Positions 10,954 to 23,443 are shown, numbered from the stretch's first letter. The stretch is 64,000 nucleotides of DNA from Atriophallophorus winterbourni (GCA_013407085.1 JACCGJ010010478.1:1-64000), one strand, 5' to 3'. The notes: generated by a model not told the origin, from the letters alone. A program made the numbers and translations.

Positions 10954-12929
10954 GTTTTGTATTTTAGAGATCAAATTTTAGTCACATCAATCCAAAACAA
11001 ATAAAAATCAGTTAATTTAATTATTTCTCTGATTATGCTAGTGAAATATTTTCACATCCATTTTAACTGATGTCACTATTAGGACGGCATTTGTCTAATT
11101 GCAGAAAAAAATATACGCGCATTAATTGTTTCCAACGAGTACTGAGAGCAACTTCTGGTCAAGAAATTATTAATAAAACTCACAAGTTTCCAACTTTTTT
11201 GATTCTGAAGCATAAATTCATAGTTGAAAAATAATTCCTTTTTAATATTGATATATTTTATAGGCCATAATGAATTACGCGTGTAGAATGAATTTTGTTC
11301 AGACCCGCAAGCGCTTCGTTTACAATTGCGAATTCATGGTTATGTTCAATTTATATAAACAGAGTAACCTGCAATATATAGTACTGATTTTATTTTGTAA
11401 AACAAATTATGTATCATTTCCTACAATAGTAGAAAATCGAACCCTATTATTGAACTACATAACAATATTTTTCAAGTTTTTCATTTACAAGCCGATGGAT
11501 GCTAAATTCAATCACAATGTGAGATCATTCATAAACTGATTCTATATATATACAAACTTACGTATCGATATCTTCTTTCAAACTGCCGGGACAATGGACA
11601 AATTCAACTTATAAAATTATATTGACAAAAATCTAAGTGACGAAAGTTTTTTCAGCAAAATCGAATTCGGTCAGGCACGTACGATGAATTAAAAAATTAT
11701 ACCCTAGTAAAATACGTGAAACTTGAAACACAATTTTGTAGTTTGGATCATATCATATTATATGTGTTATAATACAAACCTTGATTTTTAAATTATTTGT
11801 GTGTCTCAAATATTGCCGTGCGTTAGTTACACACGCAAACGTTTCTTTGACGCCACTGAAGGAAATATTTTAAAACTGGAAATTCATCGTGCAACAGACC
11901 AATCAATTTTATCTTCTCGTGTAATTTTATTCCAAGCGCTGCTATCTCCTCAAATGCCAAAATGCCGTAAAGGCTCGATTGAATGTATCATATCATATTT
12001 CAAAAGAGCATTACATAGGGGGTTTTACGAATACTTTGCTGTGATTTGTCTGATTGATCTAATGCAAATAAGCATATTTGTTGTAGGGATGTAGTGATAC
12101 ATTTTATCATTAATTCAAAGCACGCATATTTGATATTTTTTTTTCAAAAAATCTAATTTTACTTCTTTCTTATCATTCAATGATCATTCAATGTTCCTTT
12201 TAAAGAGGATTAAATGAGTGCATCTGACTTACAAAAGTTGTAATTTAAATGCTCTTTGCATAGCAAGATGATCCACAGTAATGTTGCACTTAAACATGAC
12301 AAATTTTAGATTTCATGTCAAATTGGGATTTGTTATTTTCGTTGGTCTCATTTGGTTGATGTCCGCCATGGATTTACATCGCTATCGCATGATTTTCTTC
12401 ATGCTCCCCAACTTTTCGAAAGACGAAACTGTCCTATTTAGGTAGCGATATCCTGTGATAGGCCAGACGCGGTCGATCGGCGTCAGTTAATAAAATTGTG
12501 ACATAATTGTTTGTGAAATATGGACCCTTCATTTCTATGCAACAATATTGATTCTGACATGCCTTCAAATAAAACTTACTAATCTCTTAGAAGTGCAGCC
12601 CTAAAAATAAAGTTGAAAAATTTAGTTTGTAAGCTGTTAAATAAAATATCTTTCATTCAACGTTTTCCTGACTCTCAGAACATTGCTTTTGAATTGTCCT
12701 TCCAAGTTTATTACGAAATTTATTAAACGTAATTTGCTTTGCAAACACGTGCAGATCTCATTGATTCACTAGAAATCTGAGCCCTTCTAAATAGGCTTTG
12801 TGTTTTGACTTAATAGCAGTTTGAATTTTTTCATAAATTTGAACAAAATGACTAGCCACTTATGGAATTCATCAGATCCACTGGTGTAGCTTTAACATAG
12901 ACATTTCGGCGATTGCTTCTTCAGTACTA
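10954..12929. other. AT-rich sequence, nothing recognised
   Basis: The first 700 bp belong to U1. The rest is single-copy in this window. Open frames at 11,270-11,539 and 11,801-12,094 have no recognisable domain; the first is broken by indels in U2. I see no RNA gene, splice-supported exon or mobile-element signature. Confidence 0.5.
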
Positions 12930-14165
12930 GCAGCAGGTGTGTCTCCCAAAAGAGAACCGTAACTCTAACAATTACAGGATAAACTCCTCTCTGAATGTTG
13001 TAGGCAAATTGTTTGCAAAAATCTTACACATCAGGCTACAAATTTTAGGCGATGGAGTTCATTTCGAAACAACATGTGTCTTTCGTAAGATTAGACAAAC
13101 CGATGGAATAATCTTCTCCTGAGAAAACTTCATCAAATCCGACAAAATAGGATGTTTTACTATTTACTTAAAGAAGGTATTGGAATATGTCAGCATGGAC
13201 GGTCTTTCCGCAATACTTGACCGCATAGACTGCCTCTCTACTACAAAAACAAGTTATTTTGTTTCATTCTGGATAGAAAGTCTTAGTCCATTTGAAAATT
13301 TTGCAGTTTAGATTTTAATGAATTTCATCCGTGCGTCGAAGTTATTATTCTTGCTCTCACGGTGTATGGCATCATTTAGCTCTGTTTCTGGAGCACGGGA
13401 CCAAAGAGTGTTTAACTACGAAAGTACTGGGATGCCAAGCTTCTCAACCCAATCTGGTCGAGAGCATAAACTTAAGTACTGGAAATGTTAATTCGTGACC
13501 CACTGTTTGCCTAAAATGCAGCCGTTAATGTTCACCCTCAAGAAGACCCCTGTCGCTAATGGAGTGTTAAATATCGGCTATCAAAATCTTTAGGCTGAAA
13601 ATCAACATGAGCAATATCAAATTCTTTAGTCAAGAGACGGGATCGTCAAATATCATCATTGTTAAAAATACCAAATTAAATCAGAGCATTATTTCATATA
13701 TCTTAGTCGAACCTTCGCGGATTACCTCTCGCTAGATACGTAGATTGATAAGCAGATTTAAGGAGCAGCTGCCATAATTTTTCTTTTGAAATTCCTTGTC
13801 TGAGACAAACGCAAGACTAATATTAAGGTACAGGGCGCGTGCGTACTAGATGCTTTAATTAAAACAGTGAAACATAAGGCGACCACGCAAAGCACGAACA
13901 CTAGCTGATGGTTTCCCATTTAGGAATTGAACACACGGTGAATGGTCAAAGTAACAAATGCTGAGCTGCATTCTGAAGATTTTCTAATGAACAGATTAAG
14001 TCTATTGTGAAAGCGCCACCTGCGCTCCAAGGTTCATGTATACAGAATAGTTGCATTAAATAAAGTCTACGATATGATGAGTTAAAATCAGAAAGTTAAC
14101 CTTCGCGCAGACCACATTTTCGGTTGGATGTCGACTTCATAAGAGTTTTGAAAACGCTTTACATT
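12930..14165 (+). pseudogene. Heavily decayed RTE-like reverse transcriptase
   Basis: The frame at 12,937-13,122 preserves RT motifs 1 and 2: a NYRI segment, LNVVGKLFAKILHIRLQIL and then ETTCVFRKIRQTDGIIFS. Downstream, broken frames keep echoes of the RTE palm and C-terminus (LKINMSNIKFF near 13,600, and decayed counterparts of the Arg-rich end near 13,850-14,050). Stops are frequent in every frame. This is the most diverged RTE copy in the window and has no counterpart in the duplicated blocks. Confidence 0.65.
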
Positions 14166-14206
14166 GACCATAGTAATGTGTTGCTGACATCATCATCCCT
14201 TACACA

Positions 14207-14244
14207 CCACTACCGGTTTCTGGCTGTTCGCCGTCGTCAGGTGG
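14207..14244 (-). ncRNA. Type I hammerhead ribozyme motif (GUA type)
   Basis: Read on the minus strand: stem I CCAC (14,244-14,241) pairs with GUGG (14,210-14,207). The core CUGACGA follows (position 7 is variable in hammerheads), then stem II CGGC/GCCA with loop GAACA (basal C.A mismatch), GAAA at 14,220-14,217, the palindromic stem III ACCGGU, and cleavage predicted after A at 14,211. All invariant residues are present. The mismatch at the base of stem II may weaken folding. Confidence 0.75.
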
Positions 14245-14446
14245 AGACAGTAAGATCAGGTTCAGTGAGCCTTTGAACAGTGGATTATAGGTAAACAAGG
14301 TTATACTTATATGCCAACTGTTGTATAGGGTTCGTACAACAAACCACGATGTTCAGAGAGAATCACAAAGTGATTCTTGGTCAAGCACTCGAGGCGCTTA
14401 TGGATGACCAAAGTAATGTGTTGCTCACATCCCTATCTCTTACACA

Positions 14447-14484
14447 CCACTACCGGTTTCCGGCTGTTTGCCGTCGTCAGGTGG
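14447..14484 (-). ncRNA. Type I hammerhead ribozyme motif, intact (GUA type)
   Basis: Same architecture as the motif 240 bp to the left, but stem II is a perfect CGGC/GCCG pair with loop AAACA. Core CUGACGA, then GAAA, then ACCGGUA, then GUGG closing stem I with CCAC. With zero-loop palindromic stem III, activity would be expected mainly as a dimer, as described for hammerheads of Penelope-like elements and retrozymes. Confidence 0.82.
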
Positions 14485-14545
14485 AGACAGTAAGATCAGG
14501 TTCAGTGAGCCTTGAAACAGTGGATTAAAGGTTAACGAATAAAGC

Positions 14546-15439
14546 TTCCTCTTTTCATCTTTGAACTGTTTGGAATGGTACAGTATAAGCTCATTGAGTG
14601 ATACTATTCCGATGCAATTATCTAAGACGGATATCTGAATATCTACTACCATATATATTTATACATTTCGTAGCGGTACTTCATTTAGGTGTAAATATTT
14701 ATAAAAAATCTCAATAATACTTACAACTCGTTCTCCTCTGCATTACTATAAACAAGCGGAAACAATTGGTTTTATATTTTGCATAAAGATGATTGTACTT
14801 CGTTTCAACTAAACATATTTGGGTTTACATAATAATTAGTAATTCGCTCGTCCAAACTCACTCTATCTCATTGTAATAGTAGCTGTTAAAAATCGAAATA
14901 ACTATTGTTAACATCTGTAATCCATGCCACCAACTTTGAAAAGACACTGGTTACATACCGCATATATAGTTCGATCACGCTGTAAATTGAAAAAGAAACA
15001 GCATGAGCAATTTATATTCTGTGGAAAATAAACAAATATATTGGAATATACTTCAAGACAGAAATATTTCTAAACTTTGGAAACATTCTAATGATTTGTT
15101 ATTATAGAAATAAATTATTAGATATACGAACTGAGCAAAAAGATAGCCTGTAATCTCGAACCAGTCGTAATCTATGAATTTCTAATTAATATCCACTCAC
15201 CGAGGATTACGTTTCAGTTCCCTGAAACTAAATACATCATTTTGTTATTTGTTTTAAAATATCTTTCTTTACATTGTTGTCATTAACCCTGAACTGCCCA
15301 ATTTAATTTCTAGACTGAATACGCTACACGTCCATCTCTCGCAAACTCACGATGCACACTAGCGTTATATGCCAGATGACTGCTGTATATCCGTATCAAA
15401 CTGGTACTGGACTTGTATTGAACAAGTAAAAACACAAAG
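14546..15439. other. AT-rich sequence, nothing recognised
   Basis: No gene, repeat or RNA recognised. It separates the hammerhead dimer from the ORF1 remnant of CR1 element A. Confidence 0.5.
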
Positions 15440-15745
15440 GAAACGATTTGAACAAATTCAAATGTCCTAATCTCAACCCAAGTTGAGCCTTTCGTCCGAG
15501 AATCAAAGGCTCGTAAGGAAAGTGATCGGAGAAAGCCTATCGACCTACGCCGTGCTTCAGGCATGCGACCGACTACTCCGTTGAAGCGAGTTCACCGGAT
15601 CGGCAAATGGATGGGTGGCCCAAACGACGCATTCATCAGATCGCCGCGGCCAATTGTATTCGAATTCACAAAGCAGTGCAATCACGACTACTTCCTTTTG
15701 AAAGCAAAGAAACTTAACCGCGTTAAGGGCAAATGCATCGGGTAA
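15440..15745 (+). pseudogene. Element A ORF1 C-terminal part
   Basis: The plus-strand frame reads a basic, helical region (RESKARKESDRRKPIDLRR), then TPLKRVHRIG, SPRPIVFEF and FLLKAKKLNRVKG before a stop at 15,743. The RVxRxG...RPxxV...LxKAKxL order is typical of the RNA-binding domain of non-LTR ORF1 proteins. The upstream PHD-like finger seen in elements B, C and E is not visible. Confidence 0.6.
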
Positions 15746-16149
15746 CCTGACACCCCGCCACATATGAAAACGTCTAGCCCAATTAGAGTTAGAAAGGCCA
15801 ACTTAGCTGTCAATTGTAGCTCACCATATTCGCTCCCGATGCGAAACTTAACGCAGGAAAATCATACTCCAACATTGAAGAGCGCCACTGTCGTGCTACG
15901 TCCTTTAGAGGATAAATCGTGTTTAAAATGTAGTGACACATACCACGAAGATGAAACTGGATGCCAGAAGTTGTCATCCGTTTTTAAAACCAATGCTGTA
16001 TCTCTTGATGAAATACAGCCTTCAAAAAACGCGAAGCCGCCTCGAGTATTACGCCCGAGGACAAAGAGCTCTTAGGTAGCCCTATCACCGGGAGTCCGGC
16101 CCCATATGATAGTGCATGTAGCATTGGAAATAAATAGGCTGAACTCCTC

Positions 16150-18870
16150 TGTAGAGTTGACGACACCCACTACAAAATTGTAGGTGTCATGGATTCATGG
16201 TTGTCTCATGATGAACACATACCAGCTTCAATCGCGAATAGGTTTAGCGCCGTAAGAAGCGATCGACCTCTTGGTAAGCTAGCAGGAGGGGCGTTGCTCC
16301 GTTGTTCCTTATTGATAACGCCATTCTCTTCGAGAAAAGTATTTCTCTTACTACAACGAACGAGCAGGTAATATCTGCCTTGCTCATGCATGGATGCACG
16401 TGTATAGTGGTAAGATGCGTCTACCGTAGTCCGAGCACTTGTTTAGAAGAAGATGCTCTTTTGAAAATTAAGCTCTCGTCTCTTTTAGCCGTAGCACCAC
16501 GTGTTGTAATCTTCGGCGATTTCAATCTACTCGAAATAAACTGAGAGTACCAAACCTCGCAGGCCCCAGGAAACGCGATCGATTTTATGGACTGGCTACA
16601 CTTCCATGCACTTTAAAAACACGTAAACGAACCAAATAGATTCCGAGACAGTCAGTCTCCGTCTACTCTTGACCTAGTTATTTCAACTTCTGAAAGCGGT
16701 ATACAAAACTTGGTCTCCGTGCCACCACTAGTAAAGAACGACCATGTAGTTTTAGCCTGCGAGTTATTCCTGTCATTTGGTAAACCCCCATTTAAGGTGT
16801 CTCGATGCTTTCATAGGATCGACCCTGCTGCCCTATTACAGGCAGCAGCGCTACTCCCATGGCAAAACATTGACCATGTGGATGGGATGTTTGGGCACAT
16901 AAAGAAAAACATCCTTCAACTTCAGTATCGATTCACTCCTCTCTTACCCGTTCTTAAAAATGGTGAACCTCAATGGTGGTCAGCCTCTGTCTTCCGTAGC
17001 GTACGCCACCCTGACGCAAAATGGAGGCGTTATAAGCTTATTTCCCTAATGTGGGACTTGGGCCCGTTACAAAGAAGCGCGAAATATTGCTGTTTTCAAG
17101 ATACGTGCAGCAAAGATCTCTTTCAAAAGGAGACTCGCTCAAGAGGCCAATACTCATCCGGAACGATACTACAGCTACGTTCAGTCTAAAGGTTCAACAC
17201 GAAAATGTGTAGGTATCTTCAGAATGGACGACGGCTCAGCCCTCATTGCCAGCACTGAAAAAGCTTAGTTGTTTTCCTTGCATTTTCAAGGCGTGCAACG
17301 CAGAGATTATAACTGGAACGCATCTGCTCCATCACTTCAAAGTGTACTCGCTGATCGTCACCTTTGCACGGACCTTACATTCGAGGTACACAATGTCGAG
17401 ACTATATTGGCCAGCCTAGCTTACAAAAAGTCGGCAGGGCGTTATGGCATCCACACACGAATGATCAGACTGCTAGCTTCTTATATTAGCTGTGCCGATC
17501 ACAGAACTCTTCACATCATCCCTCAGTCAGGGTACCTTTCCTTTGGACTGGAGAACAGCCGTTGTAGTGCCTATCCATAAGGGAGGAGCTTCCTCGGCGT
17601 TCAAAATTTACCGCCCGGTTAGCCTCACTAGTGTACTATATAAGGTTATGGAAAGATTGATCCGCGATAAACTTTGTGGATATCTAACCGAACACTCTCT
17701 TCTAAATGCCTCACAACACGGATTTCTGAAAAAATAGGTCACGTCTGACTAACGAGGTTACTAAGGGGATGGATGATGGCATAGCTGTAGAAGTCTTCTA
17801 CCTCGACTTTAGTAAGGCTTTCGATTCAGTCAACCATAGGCTCTAGCTTCTCAAACTCTCCGCCATAGGAGTATCACGAAAACTTCTGGGCTGGATTCGA
17901 GCATTTCTTAGCAAACGTTCCTCTACTGTCAGGGTAAATGATGCTTATTCAGCAAGTGCGCATATAACGAGTGGGGTTCCCCAGGGCTCAGTTTTGGGGC
18001 CGTTGCTGTTCCTCATCTTCATTGATGATCTAGCCAACCAACTGTGCTTTCCCTGTTATATGTTTGCTGACGATGTTAAAATTTTTGGTAGATCGGATAA
18101 CTTCGATCTGATAAGTAACGTGGAAGCAGTAACAGCATGGGCGTTTAAGTGGGACCTTCCCCTTAACCTAGATAAGAGTCACTTGCTCTCTACTTTGGCA
18201 GGCAACATGATTGCCTCTACGCCCTCAGACCACACAGAGTTCCGTAGGGTAAAATCTACTAAGGACCTAGGAATAGTAGTCTCCGCAAACTTTAAGTGGG
18301 CAGAACAATGTGCTGCTGCGGCTCAAAGGGCCAGGAGGGAACTCATCCGACTACGTTCAGCCCTCACTTGCAGAAAAGCTGAGGTGCTATTGCCCCTCTA
18401 CAAGGCAATAGTAAGGCCACATTTAGAATACTGTATCCAGGCTTGGAAGCCGTATTACTGGAAGGATATCGTGCAGCTAGAAAAGGTACAGAACCTTGCC
18501 ACTCGCATGATCGAGAGGGTTAGCATACACCAACTATGAAAATCGTCTATTAACACTAGGACTTTTCTCACTTAGGAGGAGGCAACTTAGGGGGATCTTA
18601 TAGAAACCTTTAAGGTTGTCAAAGGATTAAGTTGTCTCGCATTCGATGACTTCTTCCGGTTCTCTCCTTTGGTTGGTACACGAGGGCACAGTCTCAAGCT
18701 AAGTAAACAACACACCAGGCTCCAATCCAGAACGCGTTTCTTTAGCATCTGTATAGTGAACGCGTGGAACTCACTTTCCGCAGAACTAATCTTATCAACT
18801 TCAGTAATTGCGTTCAAACGTGGGCTGGACGAACAGTGGGAGGTGCTCTTTCCAGAGCATTACCTTTAAG
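16150..18870 (+). pseudogene. Element A ORF2 (endonuclease and reverse transcriptase), broken
   Basis: Endonuclease pieces are VGVMDSWLS (about 16,185), GGALL, then in another frame CVYRSPS and VIFGDFN (16,510), and SDH replaced by NDH near 16,737. Reverse transcriptase pieces are VVVPIHKGG (17,565), YRPVSLTSVLYKVMERL, ASQHGF, YLDFSKAFDSVNH (17,800), TSGVPQGSVLGPLLFLIF (17,970) and MFADDVKIF (18,060). The C-terminus is LYKAIVRPHLEYCIQAW, then RFFSICIVNAWNSL. At least four frameshifts and several stops (16,542; 17,189; 17,267; 17,735; 17,846; 18,537) rule out function, although the catalytic FADD is kept. Confidence 0.85.
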
Positions 18871-18900
18871 ACTAAATTCCTCCATATTTATGGTAAAAAA

Positions 18901-19708
18901 ACCACCAAAAAACACAAAATATCCGGAAAATCATTTTGAAACACAAAAAGCGTTTTTTCCATCTTTTTTTCGTTTTTATTGAAATTAACTGCTGTCCATC
19001 GTCTTTTCATTCGATTAGAAATGCAACATGCATTAACTCTCTCACCTTTCGTGGATGAGACCTCTCCCTCTTCCATTTACAGTAGTGGCGGGTGTTTTCA
19101 AGCACACCTCCGAAAGAATCTGATAACTCGTTTCGACTTGGTGTACTATCGCCTTGTGATACTGATACTGATACTGATCAATGCACTTTTAATCAGCGTA
19201 CCGAATTCAGTACTGAGGGCAGTAAAAGGCAAACGTTTACGTAGTATTACAACTTTAAAAATGAAACGTTTAGAAGACGTTCAGCATAATATCCTCGACA
19301 TCTGTAATCAGTATATAAATAAAATAATCAAGAAATATATTACATTTTCGAGTTTATGTTTTGTCACTCCGAGTGGACAATTTAACGGCATCGCTTGTGA
19401 TCGATAGCGAATTTTCAAATCATTTTTGAGTGTTACAACTCTATGTTATAACAACTTAGAAGACTATATTTTTAATTACTTAATATAATTTTATATAGGA
19501 TTTGCTTTAAAATTCCATCGGATTCTGGACAGAAACTTTGTTATCGCGTGTACAGCATTAACAGTTTTATATATCTGAATATAATGACGATGATTTCGTC
19601 ATAATGACAATGCAACTCATCTTTGGATGCAACTTACAAGGCAGGGTTTTTCGTTCTATATTAAAATGATCGAAATTTGGTTCAATATATTTGAAGAACT
19701 CTAAAGCC
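18901..19708. other. AT-rich sequence, nothing recognised
   Basis: A 142-codon plus-strand open frame spans 18,979-19,407 but has no recognisable domain and begins inside AT-rich DNA beside the A-rich end of element A. I treat it as chance. Confidence 0.4.
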
Positions 19709-20270
19709 TATTTCTTGATTACTATGCTGCGTAGAAAAAGGTAAATGCGCAAATTGACAAGCAGACGACCATCTAACGGATTCGAATATGCAGTGAATAA
19801 TGAATGCACATTTTACTTTCAGGAACATTGCCACTTTTAAATTTTAGCTCAAAAGTCAAACTGACACAAGTGTTGATCAGCAACATAAATGAATTTATTT
19901 TCATTTTCAAAAACATCTTTTGGATCCTTCAGACAATTCGATTGTTATATTGACCTCTCCCGCGTTTGACTCTATATATATATATATATATATATAATCT
20001 ATATATATATATATATATCGTCAAACGCGGGAGAGTCAAATATCACAATCGAATTGTCTGAGGATCCAAGTATGTTTTGAAATGAAATCAATTCATTTAT
20101 GTTTCTGATCAACACTATGTCAGTTTGACGTTTGAGATGAATTTAGAACTGGCATCTTCCTGAAGTAAAATTTCATGCATTATCACTACATATTCGAATC
20201 CGTTAGATGGTCGTCTCCTTGTCAATTTGCGCATTTACCTTTTTCTACGCAGCATAGTAATCAAGAAATA
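19709..20270. repeat. 562-bp imperfect palindrome (foldback or MITE-like)
   Basis: The left arm 19,709-19,970 and right arm 20,020-20,270 are reverse complements. The outer 80 bp are almost perfect (TATTTCTTGATTACTATGCT at the left end, its complement at the right), and scattered mismatches and small indels occur further in. The 49-bp centre is (TA)n, and another (TA)n run flanks the right end at 20,269-20,287. No open frame lies inside. Candidates are a foldback transposon, a MITE or a hairpin formed by inverted duplication. Confidence 0.85.
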
Positions 20271-20589
20271 TATATATATATATATATCGTTGCCATCCAT
20301 TAAGTATCCTTATGTTGTTGATAAATGTTCGCATGATTCAATTCGTAAAAGTTATATTCATAAAATCTTCCGCAAACTTACAGTTTATAGACATTGATTT
20401 TCCTGGAATAATTCAAAGTTCAAATTCAAAGTTTTAATGGTCCAAAAAGTATATACTTTACAGTAACCATAGATTAAAAATTTAGGGAATTCATAAAAAA
20501 CAACACAAATGTTTTATACACATGGAATGTCAGCATGTGTATTCAGGTGCAAGGTTGGGTTTGGTCAACATATGCTTGTCAAGTTCAGC

Positions 20590-23443
20590 CTAAAACATGT
20601 TCAAGCTTGTTGCGCAAATGATATGTGGGGGCAGGGAGTTCAATAGAAAACAGACTCTGACAGCAAAGAAAAACCTTCGACAATTTGATCTGGAGTGTGG
20701 AATAATTAACTTGTATCCATGCGATCTGCTACCACGTGCTTCTTGCCGATGAAACAGGTATTCAAGTGGGTGATCCACTGTATGCAGAATGTTGAAAAGC
20801 AGGATCAAGTCACCCCTGAGACGACGGTACGAAAAGCCAAAGAGGTTTAGTGTTGCAATCCGCTCCTCGTATGGCCTGTTGTATAGCCCGGTCACCAGTT
20901 TTGTAGCGCGGTGGTATACCTGTTGCAGCAAGGTCATGTCCTTTTGTAACCATGAGGACCATGCTTGAATAGCATACTCCATTGTTGGTCTGATATAGGT
21001 GTTAATTATACGTGGGAGTATCTGCTTTGAGAAACGACCAAAGATCCTTCTGAGCAATGCTAAGATTTGGCGGGACTTTTTGTATACAACAGAACAGTGC
21101 CGTGAAGACTTCAGGTTACTGCTAATCCACACGCCCAGGTGTTTCTCTTTAGTAACCCATGAAAGTTGCTGAGATCCCAGAGAGTATGTGAATTCGAATG
21201 ATTTACCGACGTTCAACATTTTACATTTTTGGATGTTGAATGGTAAGCAGTTCCGCAAGGACCAATTATGAAGTGCTTCGAGATCTTTTTGGAGAATTTG
21301 GCAATCTTCTATGGTGCGTATGCTAGTCCAGACTTTGATGTCATCCGCAAATAAAATGATTTTGCTGCGTACGATTTCGGGTATATCATTCGCGTACACG
21401 AGGAAGAGTATTGGCCCCAAGACTGAGCCTTGAGGTACGCCACTTGTAACTTCTACTGGGCTGGATAGTGCCCATCAACTCTAACCCTTATAACTCTACC
21501 AGTCAAGTAGTCCTTTATCCATGCCAACAGTCTGCCGCATACCCCGAGCTGCTCCAATTTTTGTAGCAGTATGCTGTGGTTACCACGATCAAAAGCTTTA
21601 GACATGTCCAAGTAACAAGCATGGATAGGGCATCCTTCGTCCACGGCTCGAGTCCAATTATCAAGAGTTATGAGAAGATTGGTGAGACAGGAGTGTCTTG
21701 TCCTGAATCCGTGCTGTGCGATGGAAAGAAGCTTATTTTGTTCCAAGTGTTTGATAAGTTCGTCGGCCACAAGTCGTTCGAGAACTTTAGAGACCACTGG
21801 CAACAACGTGACTGGTCTGTAGTTAGACGCATCAGATCGGTTCCCTCCTTTGTATATCGGAGTGATTAGTCCACATTTCCAGTCATTAGCAACCGTGCTA
21901 CAACTCAAGGACAGGTTGAAAAGGTCAGAGAGTAGTGAGAATAGAGCATGGGCGCATTGCTTTAGTATGAATGGTGTTATTTTATCAGCACCCGGGGATT
22001 TTTTGCATTTAACCCGCGTAGCTTTACCAGGACACTTTCCGGTTTCACAACGATTTCGTGTATTGTATTCTGCGATCTGAATGCAGGTATATCGTAGGAT
22101 ACGCGCTCGTTAGGGTAGAACACTCTAGAGTAAAATTGAGCTAGTTCGTTAGCGGCTTCGAGAGCTGTGGATGTAGTTCCAGTAGTAGTAAGTTAAGCGG
22201 AAACACCTGGATTTACCCTGGCCTTTCTGTTCACGATCTAGAAGAGGAGCTTCGGATTTCGTTCAATTTTATCCATCAGATTCATTTGATACTTTTCTTT
22301 ATCCTCCTGGACAAGTTTAGTAACTTTGTTTCTCAACAAACGGTAAGATTCCCAAGATTCAGGTGTTGAATGCAGTACGTGGATTCTCCACGCACAGTTT
22401 CTTACCTTTATCCATTTCCGTGTTCGACTCCGGATCACGAATTTGAATCCTTTTTTGAGTTGTTTTGAAACATATTTTGAGTGGATTTCTATTTTTCGGT
22501 TGATTGTCTGAAGTATCGATGACCAGCATTGTTGGACATCAGTGCTAATCGGTGCCCAGTCGGTGACTTCTTGAAGAGACATTGATAATGCAACCGTATC
22601 GATTTTTCTTATCAACTTCTGAGCATCACTTGCTCTTTTCGCTTCAGATATATAGTCGAAAACAATGACTACATGATCACTCTTTCCAAGAGGTGCTTCA
22701 TAGCGGATATCCTCGATGACATTTTCCTCGCTAGTCAAAACAAGATCGAGAATGGACGGTGTGTTTGTGCCTCTGAAGCGAGTGGTGCTTGAGATGTGGT
22801 TGAATAAAGGAAGTTCGTTGAACATTTTGTAGAATTGATGATCAAGAGAGTTCACCGGTGGAATCTCGCTTTTTAGTAAATTCGGGAGATTAGATTCACC
22901 CATGATCAGGACGTTGTTTTGATATCTGGAAACAACCAGCTGAGTTATCTCAATTAAACTAGCATTGTATGATTCGTCTGCTGACGGTGGTCGGTAAATC
23001 ACACCAACAACACAGTTTTCACCTGTTGCTAATTCAAGTGAACACCAAAGTGTATCTTCCAGTATCAAATCATTATCCGTGTTTTCTCTGAACGTGAGGT
23101 GTTGATCATAGTAAATAGCAACACCTCCTCCTCCACGATCCATTCGAATACGATGAAAAAGAAACATGTTTGGAATGGAAATTTCCTCCTGAACTAATTG
23201 CTGATTGAACCAAGTTTCCGTTACGGCTATCAGGAGTGGCGAATATTTTTGACGAAGCTCGATTAGTTCGGGTAACTTATTTATCAAGCATTGTGCGTTG
23301 GTGTATAAACATTTGATGGTAGATGTTGATAAAAGTGTTGGATGATGAGTATTTGAGCAGGTAAGTTGAGTAATTGTCAAAGATGGTGGGCCTCGTGATA
23401 ATGGGTATATTACATCACCGACTCCGACAGAGTCGGTCGACAT
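20590..23443 (-). pseudogene. Element B ORF2 (endonuclease and reverse transcriptase), broken
   Basis: ORF2 begins at ATG 23,443, inside the end of ORF1. The endonuclease (first 300 residues) has VTETWF, VGVIYRPPSADE, LIMGESNLPN and GKSDHVVIVFDY. The usual catalytic GDFN is GESN, an Asp-to-Glu change. A stop at 22,238 interrupts the linker. The RT follows in frames 21,908-21,453 ([38 protein letters not shown]) and 21,420-20,590 (after a frameshift before PQGSVLG: GPILFLVYANDI, LFADDIKVW, YIRPTMEYAIQAW). It is nonfunctional through stops and frameshifts, but all RT motifs are recognisable. Confidence 0.9.

Larger units (their letters stand above)
1..11667. repeat. 12-kb direct repeat, copy U1
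   Basis: The sequence from position 1 is repeated in the same orientation from about 49,268, with an offset that drifts from 49,265 to about 50,170 through indels. Matching landmarks include 279/49,544, 1,728/51,013, 5,119/54,434, 7,570/56,887, 8,776/58,092 and 11,270/61,438. Homology reaches the left window edge, so the true start may lie outside. The right limit is where U2 is interrupted by CR1 element G at 61,842. The unit is built from RTE and CR1 fragments, hammerhead elements and one SINE. I recognise no host gene in it. Divergence is a few percent in most parts, far lower at 7,617-8,890. Confidence 0.93.
14166..14545 (-). mobile_element. Retrozyme-like hammerhead dimer, 240-bp period
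   Basis: The segment AGTAATGTGTTGCT occurs at 14,172 and 14,412, giving a 240-bp head-to-tail period with about 1.6 units present. Each unit carries a hammerhead motif on the minus strand (14,207-14,244 and 14,447-14,484). No protein is encoded. Unit size, dimeric layout and minimal stem III match animal retrozymes as known from the literature. This subfamily uses a GUA cleavage triplet and a CGGC/GCCG stem II, unlike the GUC type at 59,988-60,262. Confidence 0.8.
15440..18900 (+). mobile_element. CR1-like retrotransposon A, degenerate
   Basis: A plus-strand element with the order ORF1 C-terminus, endonuclease, reverse transcriptase and an ORF2 end at about 18,870, then an A-rich stretch (TAAAAAAACCACCAAAAAAC) from 18,890. 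The N-terminal half of ORF1 is missing or unrecognisable, so it is truncated or too diverged. Its ORF1 belongs to the same subfamily as the fragments at 1,560-2,112 and 50,840-51,400. No target-site duplication could be identified. Confidence 0.85.

Noticed and set aside
11801..12094. A 97-codon ORF in single-copy DNA
   Set aside because: No family recognised, no second copy for comparison and typical chance length for AT-rich DNA; left as unassigned.
18979..19407. A 142-codon ORF after element A
   Set aside because: No recognisable domain, biased AT-driven composition and no start context; probably chance.
19971..20019. (TA)n at the palindrome centre as a promoter or replication origin
   Set aside because: Simple TA repeats occur at several places (20,269-20,287, 59,363-59,386) and nothing else supports a functional call.
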